A stretch of DNA of 64,000 nt from Candidatus Zixiibacteriota bacterium (GTDB lineage: Bacteria; Zixibacteria; MSB-5A5; GN15; FEB-12), in NCBI GenBank assembly GCA_028289585.1, contig JANQPI010000035.1, positions 466,717 to 530,716 of the forward strand, written 5' to 3'. The first letter of the stretch is position 1, and each line of letters starts with the position of its first letter. The position numbers were made by a program, and so were the translations under genes. This document shows positions 25,385 to 34,717 of this stretch, one piece after another. Under the pieces are notes generated by a model. It had not been told where the DNA came from. It ran no database searches and was given only the letters and a program-made list of their open reading frames with translations.

Positions 25385-27535
25385 CTAGAAATGTCCGCGT
25401 TCTTTCGTGGTGTCTGAGGAGATGAGTCGATCGTTCTGAGCCCGCGGGGTTACATAACGACCGGACGAGGGGTGCAAGGGGCATGATTCGGTCGGTTGAT
25501 TATCGACCCGAAAGATCTCGTTACGCACCTCAAGACAGCGATCGGTGGCGAGTTGACCAGACTCAAGACAGACGTCAAGACGTACCAATCCGGGCGGCTC
25601 CTCGAACCCGATCAACGGAAGCGAGTCGTGCGCGGCAATCATGAACTCAGTCCAGGGCGGCACGGCATTGCGGGCACCGTCCTCACGCGCACCCAGCGAC
25701 GTCTTATCGTCGAAGCCAACCCACGTCCCCGCCGTGATCTGGGGGGTGAAGCCGACAAACCAGTTGTCGGCGAACTCGTTCGATGTCCCGGTCTTGCCGC
25801 CAGCCGGTCGTGAGAAGCCCATCCAACGCGCACGACGTGCCGTACCGGCATCTACCACGGAACGGAGCATATCGGTCACCACGTATGCCGTCTGAGGAGA
25901 GAGCACCTCTTCACGCGGGATAGAGCTGTTGTCCTCAAGAACCCGACCATACCGATCGACGACTTTGGTGATCATCCGATGCGGAATCTTGATTCCCTGG
26001 TTAGGGAAGACCGTGTACGAAGAGACCAACTCGACCAGACGAACCTCGGATGCCCCCACGGCCAGGGAGGGGACAGGAACCAGGTCACTCGTAATCCCCA
26101 TGCGTTTCGCGTAGTAGATGACCTCCGCGGGAGCAAGCTTGAGTAGCAGCCGAATCGCTACGAGGTTTCGTGACCGGCGTAAGGCGTCACGAATCGTCAT
26201 CGGTCCCGAGAACTTCTTATCGTAGTTGCCGGGTCGCCACTCTTTCGAGCCGGGGATTTCGAGGACAATCGGAGCGTCATCGACAATATCTGTTGGGCGG
26301 TATCCGTTGTCGATTGCCGCCGTATAGACAAATGGTTTGAATGCCGAACCGGGCTGACGCAGCGCCTGCACCGCTCGATTGAACTCAGAGTCGTCGAAAG
26401 ATCGCCCGCCAACCATCGCCAGAATATCGCCGGTCTCATTCTCAATGGCGACAAACGCCCCCTGGACTTTCTTGTGGACGCGAATCGAGTCGCCGTTTTC
26501 GTCCACCGTATCCGGGAGAGTGTAAGCGTAACGAGTCGAGGAAAGCGGATACTTCTCCTCGATGGCCCGTCGCAGTGAATCAACGCGTTTCGTGATTGAC
26601 GATTGGGCAACCTGCTGTAAGCCGGCATCAAGAGTCGTGAATACGCGCAACCCACCCGAGTAGACCTCGTCTTCGCCGTACCGGTCAATCAGGTACTGAC
26701 GAATCGTCTCGGTGAAGTAGGGGGCGAGTCCGGTTTGCTCGACCGGGCGCTGAAGACGTATAGGTTCGTTGCGAAGCGAGTCGAATTCCGACTCGGTGAT
26801 ACCATCAACGGCAAAGTAGGAATAGAGAACGCGGTTACGGGCTGCGAGCGCTTTCTCCATCGAACGAAACGGGGTATTGACGTTGGGTGCTTTTAAAAGA
26901 CCGATCAGCATCGCACATTCGTTCCGGTCGAGCTCTTGCACCGTCTTGTCAAAGTAGGTCCGAGCCGCCGCCGCGACACCGTATGCACCACGAGCGAAAT
27001 AGTGCTGGTTGAGATAGAACTCGAGAATTTCCTGCTTCGAATACGTTCGCTCCAGCTTAATAGCGGTCAGCGCTTCCTTGATCTTCCGATTCAGCGTCTG
27101 CTCCCGATTCAGAAAGAGCATGCGGGCGACCTGTTGTGTTACGGTCGACGCACCACCGGTGATTTCCCACTTGATCAGGTTGTTTGCGGCAACTACGCCA
27201 ACACGCCGCAGATTGATTCCCCAGTGGTCGTAGAACTCCCGATCTTCCGACGCGAGCAACATCTCAATGAGATGGTCAGGCATATCTCGGTAGGGAGTGA
27301 GCACACGATTTTCAGAGAAGTATTCGCGGAGCAGAATGCCGTTGCGATCATAGATCTTCGTGTTGACACTCTGTTCGATATTGTGCAACTGCTCGAAGGA
27401 GGGGAGATCGGTCTCGTAGACCGTCCAAGCTCGCCAGATGCCGAGGATGGCCGCCAGAACAATGATCCCCGCCCCGAGGAAGAGATAGGAGCGGAGCCGC
27501 CGCTGCTTTCGACGCTGTTCTGATAACGAAGTCAT
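25385..27535 (-). CDS. Penicillin-binding protein 1A (bifunctional transglycosylase/transpeptidase)
   Basis: The 716-residue protein has a short cytoplasmic tail and one TM (about 17-35). A GT51 transglycosylase domain (about 60-235) carries catalytic E97 in 'LLASEDREFYDHWG', 'GGASTVTQQVAR' and 'EILEFYLNQHYFARGAYGV'. A transpeptidase domain (about 300-650) has SxxK in 'QPGSAFKPFVY', SxN in 'RSRNLVAIR', and KTGT in 'AGGKTGTSNEF'. It polymerises and crosslinks peptidoglycan in the periplasm. Its length is normal for the shorter class A PBPs. It diverges from tyrS with about 170 nt between them. The SxxK and KTGT boxes are intact, so it should be active and beta-lactam binding. Confidence 0.95.
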   Translation of the reverse strand: MTSLSEQRRKQRRLRSYLFLGAGIIVLAAILGIWRAWTVYETDLPSFEQLHNIEQSVNTKIYDRNGILLREYFSENRVLTPYRDMPDHLIEMLLASEDREFYDHWGINLRRVGVVAANNLIKWEITGGASTVTQQVARMLFLNREQTLNRKIKEALTAIKLERTYSKQEILEFYLNQHYFARGAYGVAAAARTYFDKTVQELDRNECAMLIGLLKAPNVNTPFRSMEKALAARNRVLYSYFAVDGITESEFDSLRNEPIRLQRPVEQTGLAPYFTETIRQYLIDRYGEDEVYSGGLRVFTTLDAGLQQVAQSSITKRVDSLRRAIEEKYPLSSTRYAYTLPDTVDENGDSIRVHKKVQGAFVAIENETGDILAMVGGRSFDDSEFNRAVQALRQPGSAFKPFVYTAAIDNGYRPTDIVDDAPIVLEIPGSKEWRPGNYDKKFSGPMTIRDALRRSRNLVAIRLLLKLAPAEVIYYAKRMGITSDLVPVPSLAVGASEVRLVELVSSYTVFPNQGIKIPHRMITKVVDRYGRVLEDNSSIPREEVLSPQTAYVVTDMLRSVVDAGTARRARWMGFSRPAGGKTGTSNEFADNWFVGFTPQITAGTWVGFDDKTSLGAREDGARNAVPPWTEFMIAAHDSLPLIGFEEPPGLVRLDVCLESGQLATDRCLEVRNEIFRVDNQPTESCPLHPSSGRYVTPRAQNDRLISSDTTKERGHF

Positions 27536-27704
27536 GAGGTTTCCTTACCGTTAGTGCCCGCAGTATGACCGGATTGCGACGGGAGCGTCAACATCAATAG
27601 CCGCTCTCTTGTTGCCCCTGCGGCTCCTTTCCAATATTCTCGACCAGACAGAACCGACTCCTGACCCAACCTGATATGAATGAACGCGCCGAAAGATTCC
27701 GCCG

Positions 27705-28979
27705 ATGAATAATCGTGATTTCACCCAGCCTGGGGACGCCCCGCTGGAATCCGAAGTTGCGCGCCAACTGGCTGCTATTCAGGAACATACCGTCGACCTG
27801 CTCCCCCTTGATGAACTCCGCACCAAGTTGCGTCGATCGCTGGCAACCAATCAACCGCTGCGCATCAAGCAGGGGTTTGACCCGACCACGGCGGATATCC
27901 ATCTCGGCCATGCGGTTGGTCTTCGCAAACTGCGCCAGTTTCAGGATCTCGGACACATGGTCGTGTTGATCATTGGGGACTACACAACGCTCGTCGGAGA
28001 CCCCTCTGGCCAGTCGGCGACGCGACCACAACTCGAATACGAGACGATTCTGGCTAATGCCAAGACCTACCAGGAGCAGTTCTTTCGGATCGTGGACGAA
28101 GCTAGAACTGAGGTGCGTTACAATGGCGAGTGGTTCAAGACGATGGAGTTCAGCGATCTGCTCCGTCTGACCGCACGCTATACGGTCGCTCGAATTCTGG
28201 AGAGGGAAGATTTCGCACGACGTTGGCAGGAGCAATCACCGATTGGCGTTCACGAACTGCTCTATCCGCTGATGCAGGCGTATGACTCGGTGGCGATTCG
28301 CGCCGATGTCGAAATCGGCGCCACCGAACAGAAGTTTAACCTCTTGGCAGGTCGCACGATTCAAGAGGCATACGGGACGGAGCCGCAGTGTATCCTGACC
28401 CTGCCGATTCTCGTCGGTACCGACGGCGAGCGAAAAATGTCGAAGTCACTCGGCAACTATATTGGACTGACCGACGAGCCAAACGACATGTTCGGTAAAA
28501 TCATGTCGATCCCCGACAGCGCCATGGCTGACTATTTCTCGCTTGCTGCCGCCGTCCCAGCAGAAGAACTCGTAGACACGAAACGACGGCTCGCTGATTC
28601 CCGTGAGAACCCGATGAACCTGAAGAAAGAACTGGCGGCCCGGATCGTTGAACTCTATCACCCCAGCGGCTCCGGAACATCGGCTCGGGAAGCATTTGAA
28701 TCGGTCTTCTCCAAAGGTGAGATCCCTGATGAGATGCCGACCGTCTCTCGAAACGACATCCGTGGCTGGGATATGGATCCGGAGGCGCTCTTCCTGCCGG
28801 CATTTCTCACCCGAGCAGGGGCGACGGCGACCAATTCCGAAGCGCGTCGCCTGATCACGTCTGGGGCAGTGACGATCAATCAGACGGAAAAGGTGACCGA
28901 TCCTCGTCATACGTTTGCCTTCGTCGACGGCCTGATCATCAAGGTCGGTAAGCGCCGCTGGCTGAAACTGACTGATTAG
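27705..28979 (+). CDS. tyrS: Tyrosyl-tRNA synthetase
   Basis: The 424-residue enzyme charges tRNA-Tyr with tyrosine. The class I signature HIGH appears as HLGH (66-69) and KMSKS is intact near residue 245 ('ERKMSKSLGN'). The C-terminal 60 residues form an S4 RNA-binding domain ('NSEARRLITSGAVTINQT'). Length and the S4 tail fit the bacterial TyrS branch of roughly 400 residues. The ATG has a GAAAG site. A TPR protein follows on the same strand after 74 nt. Confidence 0.96.
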   Translation: MNNRDFTQPGDAPLESEVARQLAAIQEHTVDLLPLDELRTKLRRSLATNQPLRIKQGFDPTTADIHLGHAVGLRKLRQFQDLGHMVVLIIGDYTTLVGDPSGQSATRPQLEYETILANAKTYQEQFFRIVDEARTEVRYNGEWFKTMEFSDLLRLTARYTVARILEREDFARRWQEQSPIGVHELLYPLMQAYDSVAIRADVEIGATEQKFNLLAGRTIQEAYGTEPQCILTLPILVGTDGERKMSKSLGNYIGLTDEPNDMFGKIMSIPDSAMADYFSLAAAVPAEELVDTKRRLADSRENPMNLKKELAARIVELYHPSGSGTSAREAFESVFSKGEIPDEMPTVSRNDIRGWDMDPEALFLPAFLTRAGATATNSEARRLITSGAVTINQTEKVTDPRHTFAFVDGLIIKVGKRRWLKLTD

Positions 28980-29053
28980 GGAACTCTTACTCGACTCGAA
29001 CGTCATAAGCTAAGAACCAGCGAGGACCAGCTATCACAGTTTCGACCGCCATC

Positions 29054-30634
29054 GTGCGAACCGCACGTATCATTGCCCTAGGACTCGCTCTGAGCCCGCT
29101 GGCTGATGCCCAGCAGCGGCCGTCGGCCATGATGAACCCCGACGACTCGATTGCAATCGATAACCGCGTCTACTACTACTTCGTCAGTGGTCTCTACTTC
29201 GAGGGGGAACAACGACCGCGGGAGGCGATCCGAGCGTATCGACAGGCGTGGCAGCTAGCTCCCTACTCGTACGAAATCGGCATGGCCTACGCGCGTTCAC
29301 TTCTGGCCGGCAATCAAACGCAGGCAGCGATCGACGTTCTCACGAGAGTCGAACCGAACGAGGTAGGCTACTACTTGCTCCAGGCCCGTGCCCTCGGCAA
29401 GCTGGGCGATACCCGCTCGGCCATCACATCGTTGAAACTGGCCACCGAATTGGACTCGACCGAAAGTCGACCGTATGAACTCTTATCAAGCTACTATCGT
29501 CGCAACCGTCAACTCGACTCGCTCGCCTGGGCCTATGAGAACATTGTTCGCATCATTCCGATCAACTTCCGTCTGCTCTCCGAGCTCGGATCCATGCAGG
29601 CACAGCTTGGTCGTATGGACGACGCCGAAGAATCGTTTATCAGGTCACTGACCCTGGCGCCCAATGCCATCAATCTCTCGACTTACCGCCTCTACGGACA
29701 GTTGCTTGTTGAGACCGGTCGCGTCGACTCCGGACTCGCGGTGCTCGAGGCGGGGGCTGCCATTGAGCCACGCGATTCTCAGATCAATCGCACTCTTCTC
29801 GAAATTTATTCCGACCAGGATACGGCGCTCCCAGGAATCGCTGTCGCCCGCCGCATCCTTGACCTCGAACCTCAGAACCGAGGGGTCGCCCAGCGCCTGG
29901 GCATTTTTCTTACTGAAGCTGATTCGCTGGAGGCCGCTGACTCGGTCTTCACCGCGTTGTACGACAGTGGGGATCTCAATCCGTTGTCCCTCTACTATCT
30001 CGGCCGCATCAAACTCATTCAGTCGGAGTACGATGCCGCCTTGCCGGTCCTTGAGCAACTCACGCGTGTTGCCGGAGAGGAACCTCAGGGGTGGCTCGAT
30101 CTCGGGTACGCACTACGCCAGCTGGGTAACCTTGAGCAGGAGATCGAAACGTATCTACGCGGCCTCCCGAAGATGAGGACCGAACCAGATGGGATTCGAC
30201 TTTCCTATGCACTGGGAGCCGTTTACGAACGCACCGGTCGGTACGACGAGGCCCAGGAAGTTTTTGAACAGATACTTGAACATGATCCTGATAATGCCCA
30301 GGCACTCAATTACCTCGGCTACATGCTTGCTGATCAGAACCTGCACCTATCCTATGCCGAGGAGCTCATCGCCCGCGCCCTAGAGATCGAACCGGAGAAC
30401 GCCGCATTCCTTGATTCGTACGGCTGGGTTTGGTACCGTCTCGGAGATTTCAAGAAGGCAATCAAGTACCTGGAGAAAGCCGCATCGCAACAAGACGACC
30501 CTGTGATCTTCGACCATCTCGGCGATGCATATCACGCCCGCGGCAAGGCCAAAGAAGCGCGACAGGCCTGGGAACGAGCACTCGAACTCCAGCCAGAAAA
30601 CGACACGATACGCGACAAACTCGATCGATTGTAG
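29054..30634 (+). CDS. TPR-repeat protein, probably exported
   Basis: The 526-residue protein starts at GTG 29054; no strong ribosome site is seen, so the start is less sure. The first 20 residues (RTARIIALGLALSPLADA) look like a signal peptide ending before 'QQRP'. Tetratricopeptide repeats fill residues 40-520, for example 'AIRAYRQAWQLAPYSYE', 'AQEVFEQILEHDPDNAQ' and 'AIKYLEKAASQQDDP'. Such periplasmic TPR scaffolds often work with outer-membrane assembly or with the lipoprotein encoded next to them. The stop overlaps the presumed start zone of the Ig-like lipoprotein gene, so the two are translationally linked. No enzymatic motif is present. Confidence 0.88.
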   Translation: MRTARIIALGLALSPLADAQQRPSAMMNPDDSIAIDNRVYYYFVSGLYFEGEQRPREAIRAYRQAWQLAPYSYEIGMAYARSLLAGNQTQAAIDVLTRVEPNEVGYYLLQARALGKLGDTRSAITSLKLATELDSTESRPYELLSSYYRRNRQLDSLAWAYENIVRIIPINFRLLSELGSMQAQLGRMDDAEESFIRSLTLAPNAINLSTYRLYGQLLVETGRVDSGLAVLEAGAAIEPRDSQINRTLLEIYSDQDTALPGIAVARRILDLEPQNRGVAQRLGIFLTEADSLEAADSVFTALYDSGDLNPLSLYYLGRIKLIQSEYDAALPVLEQLTRVAGEEPQGWLDLGYALRQLGNLEQEIETYLRGLPKMRTEPDGIRLSYALGAVYERTGRYDEAQEVFEQILEHDPDNAQALNYLGYMLADQNLHLSYAEELIARALEIEPENAAFLDSYGWVWYRLGDFKKAIKYLEKAASQQDDPVIFDHLGDAYHARGKAKEARQAWERALELQPENDTIRDKLDRL

Positions 30635-32262
30635 GCCTCATCGCGGCCACCCTCCTAGTAGGGGCGTGCGCGGAAATCGTTGCCCCCCCGGGTGGCGAGC
30701 CCGATGATCGCGGCCCCACTGTTGTTGACAGTTGGCCAGCCGACGGTGCCGTCAGTGTGCCTCTCGACTCATCCATCATCCACATCCGATTTTCAGAACG
30801 GATCGTCGTGCCAGAACAGGGCGAACCATTGTTCATTTCTCCTCAACCCGATCTGCCCCCCGAAGTCAGCATTAGCGCTCGGGATATTCGGGTCACCTTC
30901 GCTGACCGGCTCGACAGCGCTCGCACGTACACCATTGGTCTCAACAGTGCAATCACCGATCTTCGGAACAACGCCCTCGACGGTACCGTCACCCTCTCGT
31001 TCTCTACCGGCGCGAGCCTCGATTCGGGATTAATCGCCGGAACGGTGTTCGACGGTTCCACTCCACGAGCCGGCGTCCTGGTCGGCCTCTGGCCAATCGA
31101 ACCGGGGCATGGTACTGACTCAATCGGACGGCCCGACTACCTTGTGAGTAGCAATCAGGACGGAGCATTTAGCGTTCCGTTCTTACCCGCTCAACCGTTC
31201 TGGTTGGTCGCCTTTGCCGACGATAATCGCAACCAGCGACCCGAACCGGATGAGGAACCGTTTGCCGTCGCGGACCGGCCGCTTGACCTCTCCGCACTCA
31301 CCGAGGTTCGAGATCTCCGACTGACGCTGTCGACAGGGGGGGAAGAAGACAGCCTGCCGGAGGTGAGGCGTATCGCGTTAACGACCGACGGCCTGGTCCG
31401 ACTGAGCCTGAGCCGACCATTCATGCCCTCGCGACTGCCTCAAGGTGTGACTACCCTTGCCGTAAGTGACAGTATCGATCAGCGATCTGGCCGGGCGCTG
31501 CTGGAACCAACGGATCAGTTGACGTTGACACTTACTATCTGGTTCGGAGAATTGTCGTCAGGAACCTATACCGTTCGTCTGGCGGACGACTCCATTGGTA
31601 CGTTGAGTGTCGATGACCGTGTCGACAGGTTGACTCCGGAGATTGTCCTTCGCGAACCGGATCCGCCGATCGTGCTGGCGGATGATCTGAATCTTCGACT
31701 CCGGTTTTCCGAGCCGCTTATCCGTGATTCCATCAGCCCTGAAAGCTGGCTGCTGCTGGAGGATTCGGTACAGCCAATCCCGCTGTCGTTCACCTGGGAC
31801 GATCCTCTAACGATTCGACTGCAGCCCGAGCGCGTATCTCCCGGAGGTCGATACGAGCTTGAATACAACGAACTTGATCTCTTCGATCTGGCCGGCAATA
31901 CCCTTGGTGACAGTATCGGGTCGTACGCATTCACGGTCCTGGACCCCGACTCGCTCGGGTCCATTTCGGGATCGATTGCCATCACGATTCCCGAGCGAGA
32001 ACGCGATCTCGTTTCGGTGACAGCTTTGAGGGTTGAGGATTCGACCTCTTTCACGGTTACGGCCGGGGTACGGGACTACCTCATAGCGGTACCTGCCGGT
32101 GCCTACCTGGTGTCGGCATACATTGACTCAGATGGTGATGGAATCCGTAGTCTGGGTTCTGTGCGGCCTTACCAACTTGCCGAAACAGCGCTGTCGTTAA
32201 CTGATACGGTCTTCGTACGGGCACGATTCGAGACCGCGGGAATCGATCTCGTTTTTCAATAA
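30610..32262 (+). CDS. Lipoprotein with Ig-like (Big_5/SbsA) domains; unusual start
   Basis: The product has an N-terminal lipobox (IAATLLVGAC) and two or more bacterial Ig-like domains of the Big_5/SbsA kind: 'DRGPTVVDSWPADGAVSV' with 'IIHIRFSERI', and again 'LRLRFSEPL' near the middle. A transthyretin-like beta-sandwich region lies between them ('GLIAGTVFDGSTPRAGVLVGL'). Bacteroidota and relatives carry similar outer-membrane lipoproteins. No ATG, GTG or TTG lies between TTG 30430, deep inside the TPR gene, and the lipobox. An ACG at 30610 or ATT at 30628 would give a sensible short signal peptide, and ACG gives the normal Arg-rich n-region. I use 30610, with the start unproven. The body of the gene is certain. 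Confidence 0.72.
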   Translation, partial: TRQTRSIVGLIAATLLVGACAEIVAPPGGEPDDRGPTVVDSWPADGAVSVPLDSSIIHIRFSERIVVPEQGEPLFISPQPDLPPEVSISARDIRVTFADRLDSARTYTIGLNSAITDLRNNALDGTVTLSFSTGASLDSGLIAGTVFDGSTPRAGVLVGLWPIEPGHGTDSIGRPDYLVSSNQDGAFSVPFLPAQPFWLVAFADDNRNQRPEPDEEPFAVADRPLDLSALTEVRDLRLTLSTGGEEDSLPEVRRIALTTDGLVRLSLSRPFMPSRLPQGVTTLAVSDSIDQRSGRALLEPTDQLTLTLTIWFGELSSGTYTVRLADDSIGTLSVDDRVDRLTPEIVLREPDPPIVLADDLNLRLRFSEPLIRDSISPESWLLLEDSVQPIPLSFTWDDPLTIRLQPERVSPGGRYELEYNELDLFDLAGNTLGDSIGSYAFTVLDPDSLGSISGSIAITIPERERDLVSVTALRVEDSTSFTVTAGVRDYLIAVPAGAYLVSAYIDSDGDGIRSLGSVRPYQLAETALSLTDTVFVRARFETAGIDLVFQ

Positions 32263-32266
32263 ACAA

Positions 32267-32291
32267 CGCCCGAGCCAACGTGGCCCGGGCG
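32267..32291. terminator. Convergent-gene terminator
   Basis: An 11-bp stem with one mismatch (32267-32277 with 32281-32291) is followed on the minus strand by GTTGTTTATT. It separates the Ig-like lipoprotein gene from the convergent OmpA-type gene and best serves the latter. Confidence 0.72.
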
Positions 32292-32322
32292 CTTGATTAG
32301 CTGGTCATTTGTCCACAGCCGG

Positions 32323-32925
32323 TTACATCCCGCTTGGAATGCCCCAGATCGTGAGGTTCACACGACGATTCTCGGAGGCCGATGACGACCCCTCACCCAT
32401 TGCAACCGGAGCCTCTTCGCCCCGTGAAAGGATGAACAAGCGAGGAAGCATGATGTCGAAGCGGCTCGCGACGAATCGCTGGGCAGCCTCGGCTCGCATC
32501 TGACCCAGACGCAGGTTGTAGCTCGAAGAACCCGTACCGTCGGTATGGCCAACGATCTCTAGAATCGACTTGGGCTCGGATTGAAGTTTCTGGCCAGCCT
32601 CGCTAAGAATCACTTCTGCCGTCTGATTGAGGTCGTACGAATCGAAAGCGAAATTGATCGTTCCGGTCCAAAGGATCTCATAGTTCTCCAGGCCGGCAGC
32701 CTGATTGAGGGCCATCTCCGTCTGACCGCGCAGTTCATCCTGAGCAGCCATTAAGCGATTGATCTCTGCTTCGTTGTTGTTGGCCTTTGCCTCGGCGGCC
32801 TGGATCTGTGCAGCCATCCGCGATTCAGCCTCGGCGACACTGGTATCCACATACTCCTTGTTCACGCCGCATCCGGCAACCGCGATAAGAGCAACTGCGG
32901 CAATCGGCAACAGGGAACGCTTCAT
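32323..32925 (-). CDS. OmpA/Pal-family peptidoglycan-binding lipoprotein
   Basis: The 200-residue protein has a lipoprotein signal with lipobox 'AVAGC' (C19). A charged Ala/Glu-rich coiled coil spans about 28-75. An OmpA-C domain spans about 85-195, with 'INFAFDSYDLNQTAE' and 'LEIVGHTDGTGSSSYNLRLG', and the meso-diaminopimelate-binding Asp/Arg region 'SASENRRVNL'. It anchors the outer membrane to peptidoglycan from the periplasm, like Pal. The coiled coil resembles an Lpp-like spacer. No tol genes are adjacent, so it is better called OmpA-like than Pal. Confidence 0.9.
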   Translation of the reverse strand: MKRSLLPIAAVALIAVAGCGVNKEYVDTSVAEAESRMAAQIQAAEAKANNNEAEINRLMAAQDELRGQTEMALNQAAGLENYEILWTGTINFAFDSYDLNQTAEVILSEAGQKLQSEPKSILEIVGHTDGTGSSSYNLRLGQMRAEAAQRFVASRFDIMLPRLFILSRGEEAPVAMGEGSSSASENRRVNLTIWGIPSGM

Positions 32926-33047
32926 TTCCTGGACTTCCTTTCTTCAGGCGACCGAGGTCGGTCGCACCCATATTCACTACCTGTCTTTCGACTCGCAATC
33001 TTGTACCCCGGCCAAGAACCGATCAAGCAATAAATCAGCGCGTCGGG

Positions 33048-33857
33048 CTACTGTTTGATCGCACCAGCCGTGATCCCCGAGACGATATGTCGTTGCAGGA
33101 TAACAAAAACCACCAGAACCGGGACAACCGCCAGGGTGGCGCCAGCCATCAGCTCCGGCCACTCGATACCCTGCCTCCCCTGAATCATCGCAAGAGCCAC
33201 GGGCAGGGTGTGGAGATCGGATCGAGAGGTGAGGATGAAGGGAAAGAGAAACGAATTCCAGTTAGTGAAGAAGACCTGAATCGCCAATACGACCAGGGCC
33301 GGTCTCGCCATTGGCATTACGATCTGAAACAGAATACGAAACTCCGACGCACCATCAACTCGCGCTGCTTCCTCCATCGCGGTTGGAATCCCGTCGAGGT
33401 ACTGCTTCACCAGAAAGATCCCGATGGGATTGACCAGGAAGGGAAGAATGAGCGCTCCGTACGTATCGTACAGGCCCGATTCGACGGCGAGTAGATAGAG
33501 GGGAATGATCACGATGTGGACCGGCACGAACAGCACCGCCAGAACCGTAAAGAGAATAAACCGATTCTCGATGAGGCGGTACCGAGAGAGTGCGTAGGCG
33601 CACATGAAGCCAAACAGAATGTTGCCAATCGTCACGCCGCCGCCCACAACGAGCGAATTAAAAAACGGTCGCACGAGACCGTCGCTATCGAGCAACGCCA
33701 ACACGTTTGCACCAGTGACTGTTACCGACAACAGCGTCTCGGCCGTCAACGGCAACCCCTTGGGTAGTAATGCTACCCGCAGCATCCAGAGCATCGGAAA
33801 GATGGTGATCATAAGCACGAGCCCCAACAGTCCATAACGAAAGAGGGTCGTTACCAT
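33048..33857 (-). CDS. Carbohydrate ABC transporter permease (MalG/UgpE-type)
   Basis: The 269-residue protein has six membrane helices and the cytoplasmic EAA loop (EEAARVDGASEFRILFQIVMP) that docks on the ATPase. It forms the import channel together with the MalF-type partner encoded just upstream. The ATG follows GGAG and overlaps the end of that gene by 7 nt. This is the third gene of the minus-strand unit: binding protein, permease, permease. The substrate is probably a sugar or sugar derivative, judged from the family only. Confidence 0.93.
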   Translation of the reverse strand: MVTTLFRYGLLGLVLMITIFPMLWMLRVALLPKGLPLTAETLLSVTVTGANVLALLDSDGLVRPFFNSLVVGGGVTIGNILFGFMCAYALSRYRLIENRFILFTVLAVLFVPVHIVIIPLYLLAVESGLYDTYGALILPFLVNPIGIFLVKQYLDGIPTAMEEAARVDGASEFRILFQIVMPMARPALVVLAIQVFFTNWNSFLFPFILTSRSDLHTLPVALAMIQGRQGIEWPELMAGATLAVVPVLVVFVILQRHIVSGITAGAIKQ

Positions 33858-34717
33858 AGCGATCTCCTTTGCCGTGCGAAGGCAAGAAACGGTAGCAGCG
33901 AAACGAGTCCGATAATCAGGAAGAGCAGGTAGGCGGCGGCCGATGCATACCCAAAAGAGAAATCAGTCGTGAGTGCCTGCTCATAGATGAAAAAGACGAT
34001 CGTGGCCGTATCGAATTTTCCCTTAGTCATTACAAAGATCTCGGTGAAGACCTGGAACGACTTGATCGTGTTGATTACCAGTATGTAGCCGAGAACCGGT
34101 CGGAGGAGCGGAAGTGTGATCGAACGGAACCGTCGCCACCACGACGCTCCCTGAACCGTCGCGGCATCATACAGCTCCCGCGGAATTGCTTCGAGTCCGG
34201 CGAGAAAAATCAGCATGTAGTAGCCGACCGACATCCAGACGTCCATCCCCATGATCGCGAACAGCGCAGTGCGATCGTCAAAGAGGAAACCGTACTCCGG
34301 AGGCGTAAAGCCAAGGAGCGACGCGAGAGTCGCGAGGTAGCCACCGCGCGCGAACAGGTTCGTGAAGATGAGCGCGACGACAACAATCGATGTCAACCAG
34401 GGGAGAAAGAACCCAGCGCGGAAGAGGGTTCGACCACGAAACGGATGTTGCAGGAGGAGCGCTAAGGCAAGGGCAATAACGGTCGTGACGGGGATCGTCC
34501 CTAGTACAAAGACAAACGTGTTCTCTAACGCTCCCAGGAAGTCAGAATCTCGCAGCAGTGCCAGGTAATTGGCGATGCCGATGAAACTCGGATCGCGAAA
34601 GAGCTGATAGTCGGTCAGGCTGAGGTAGATCGACCAGCCAATGGGGAACAGCCAGAAGAGCGCCAGCGTCAACAGCCAGGGAGATAGGAGCGCGAGCGAA
34701 CGCCAACGCTGCGTCAT
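33851..34717 (-). CDS. Carbohydrate ABC transporter permease (MalF/UgpA-type)
   Basis: The 288-residue protein has six helices and the EAA-type loop 'ELYDAATVQGASWWRRF' followed by 'ITLPLLRPV'. It pairs with the MalG-type permease. Its start codon shares one base with the stop of the binding-protein gene, so the three genes are translated together. No extra N-terminal helices like those of E. coli MalF are present, which fits the UgpA/LacF type. Confidence 0.93.
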   Translation of the reverse strand: MTQRWRSLALLSPWLLTLALFWLFPIGWSIYLSLTDYQLFRDPSFIGIANYLALLRDSDFLGALENTFVFVLGTIPVTTVIALALALLLQHPFRGRTLFRAGFFLPWLTSIVVVALIFTNLFARGGYLATLASLLGFTPPEYGFLFDDRTALFAIMGMDVWMSVGYYMLIFLAGLEAIPRELYDAATVQGASWWRRFRSITLPLLRPVLGYILVINTIKSFQVFTEIFVMTKGKFDTATIVFFIYEQALTTDFSFGYASAAAYLLFLIIGLVSLLPFLAFARQRRSLW

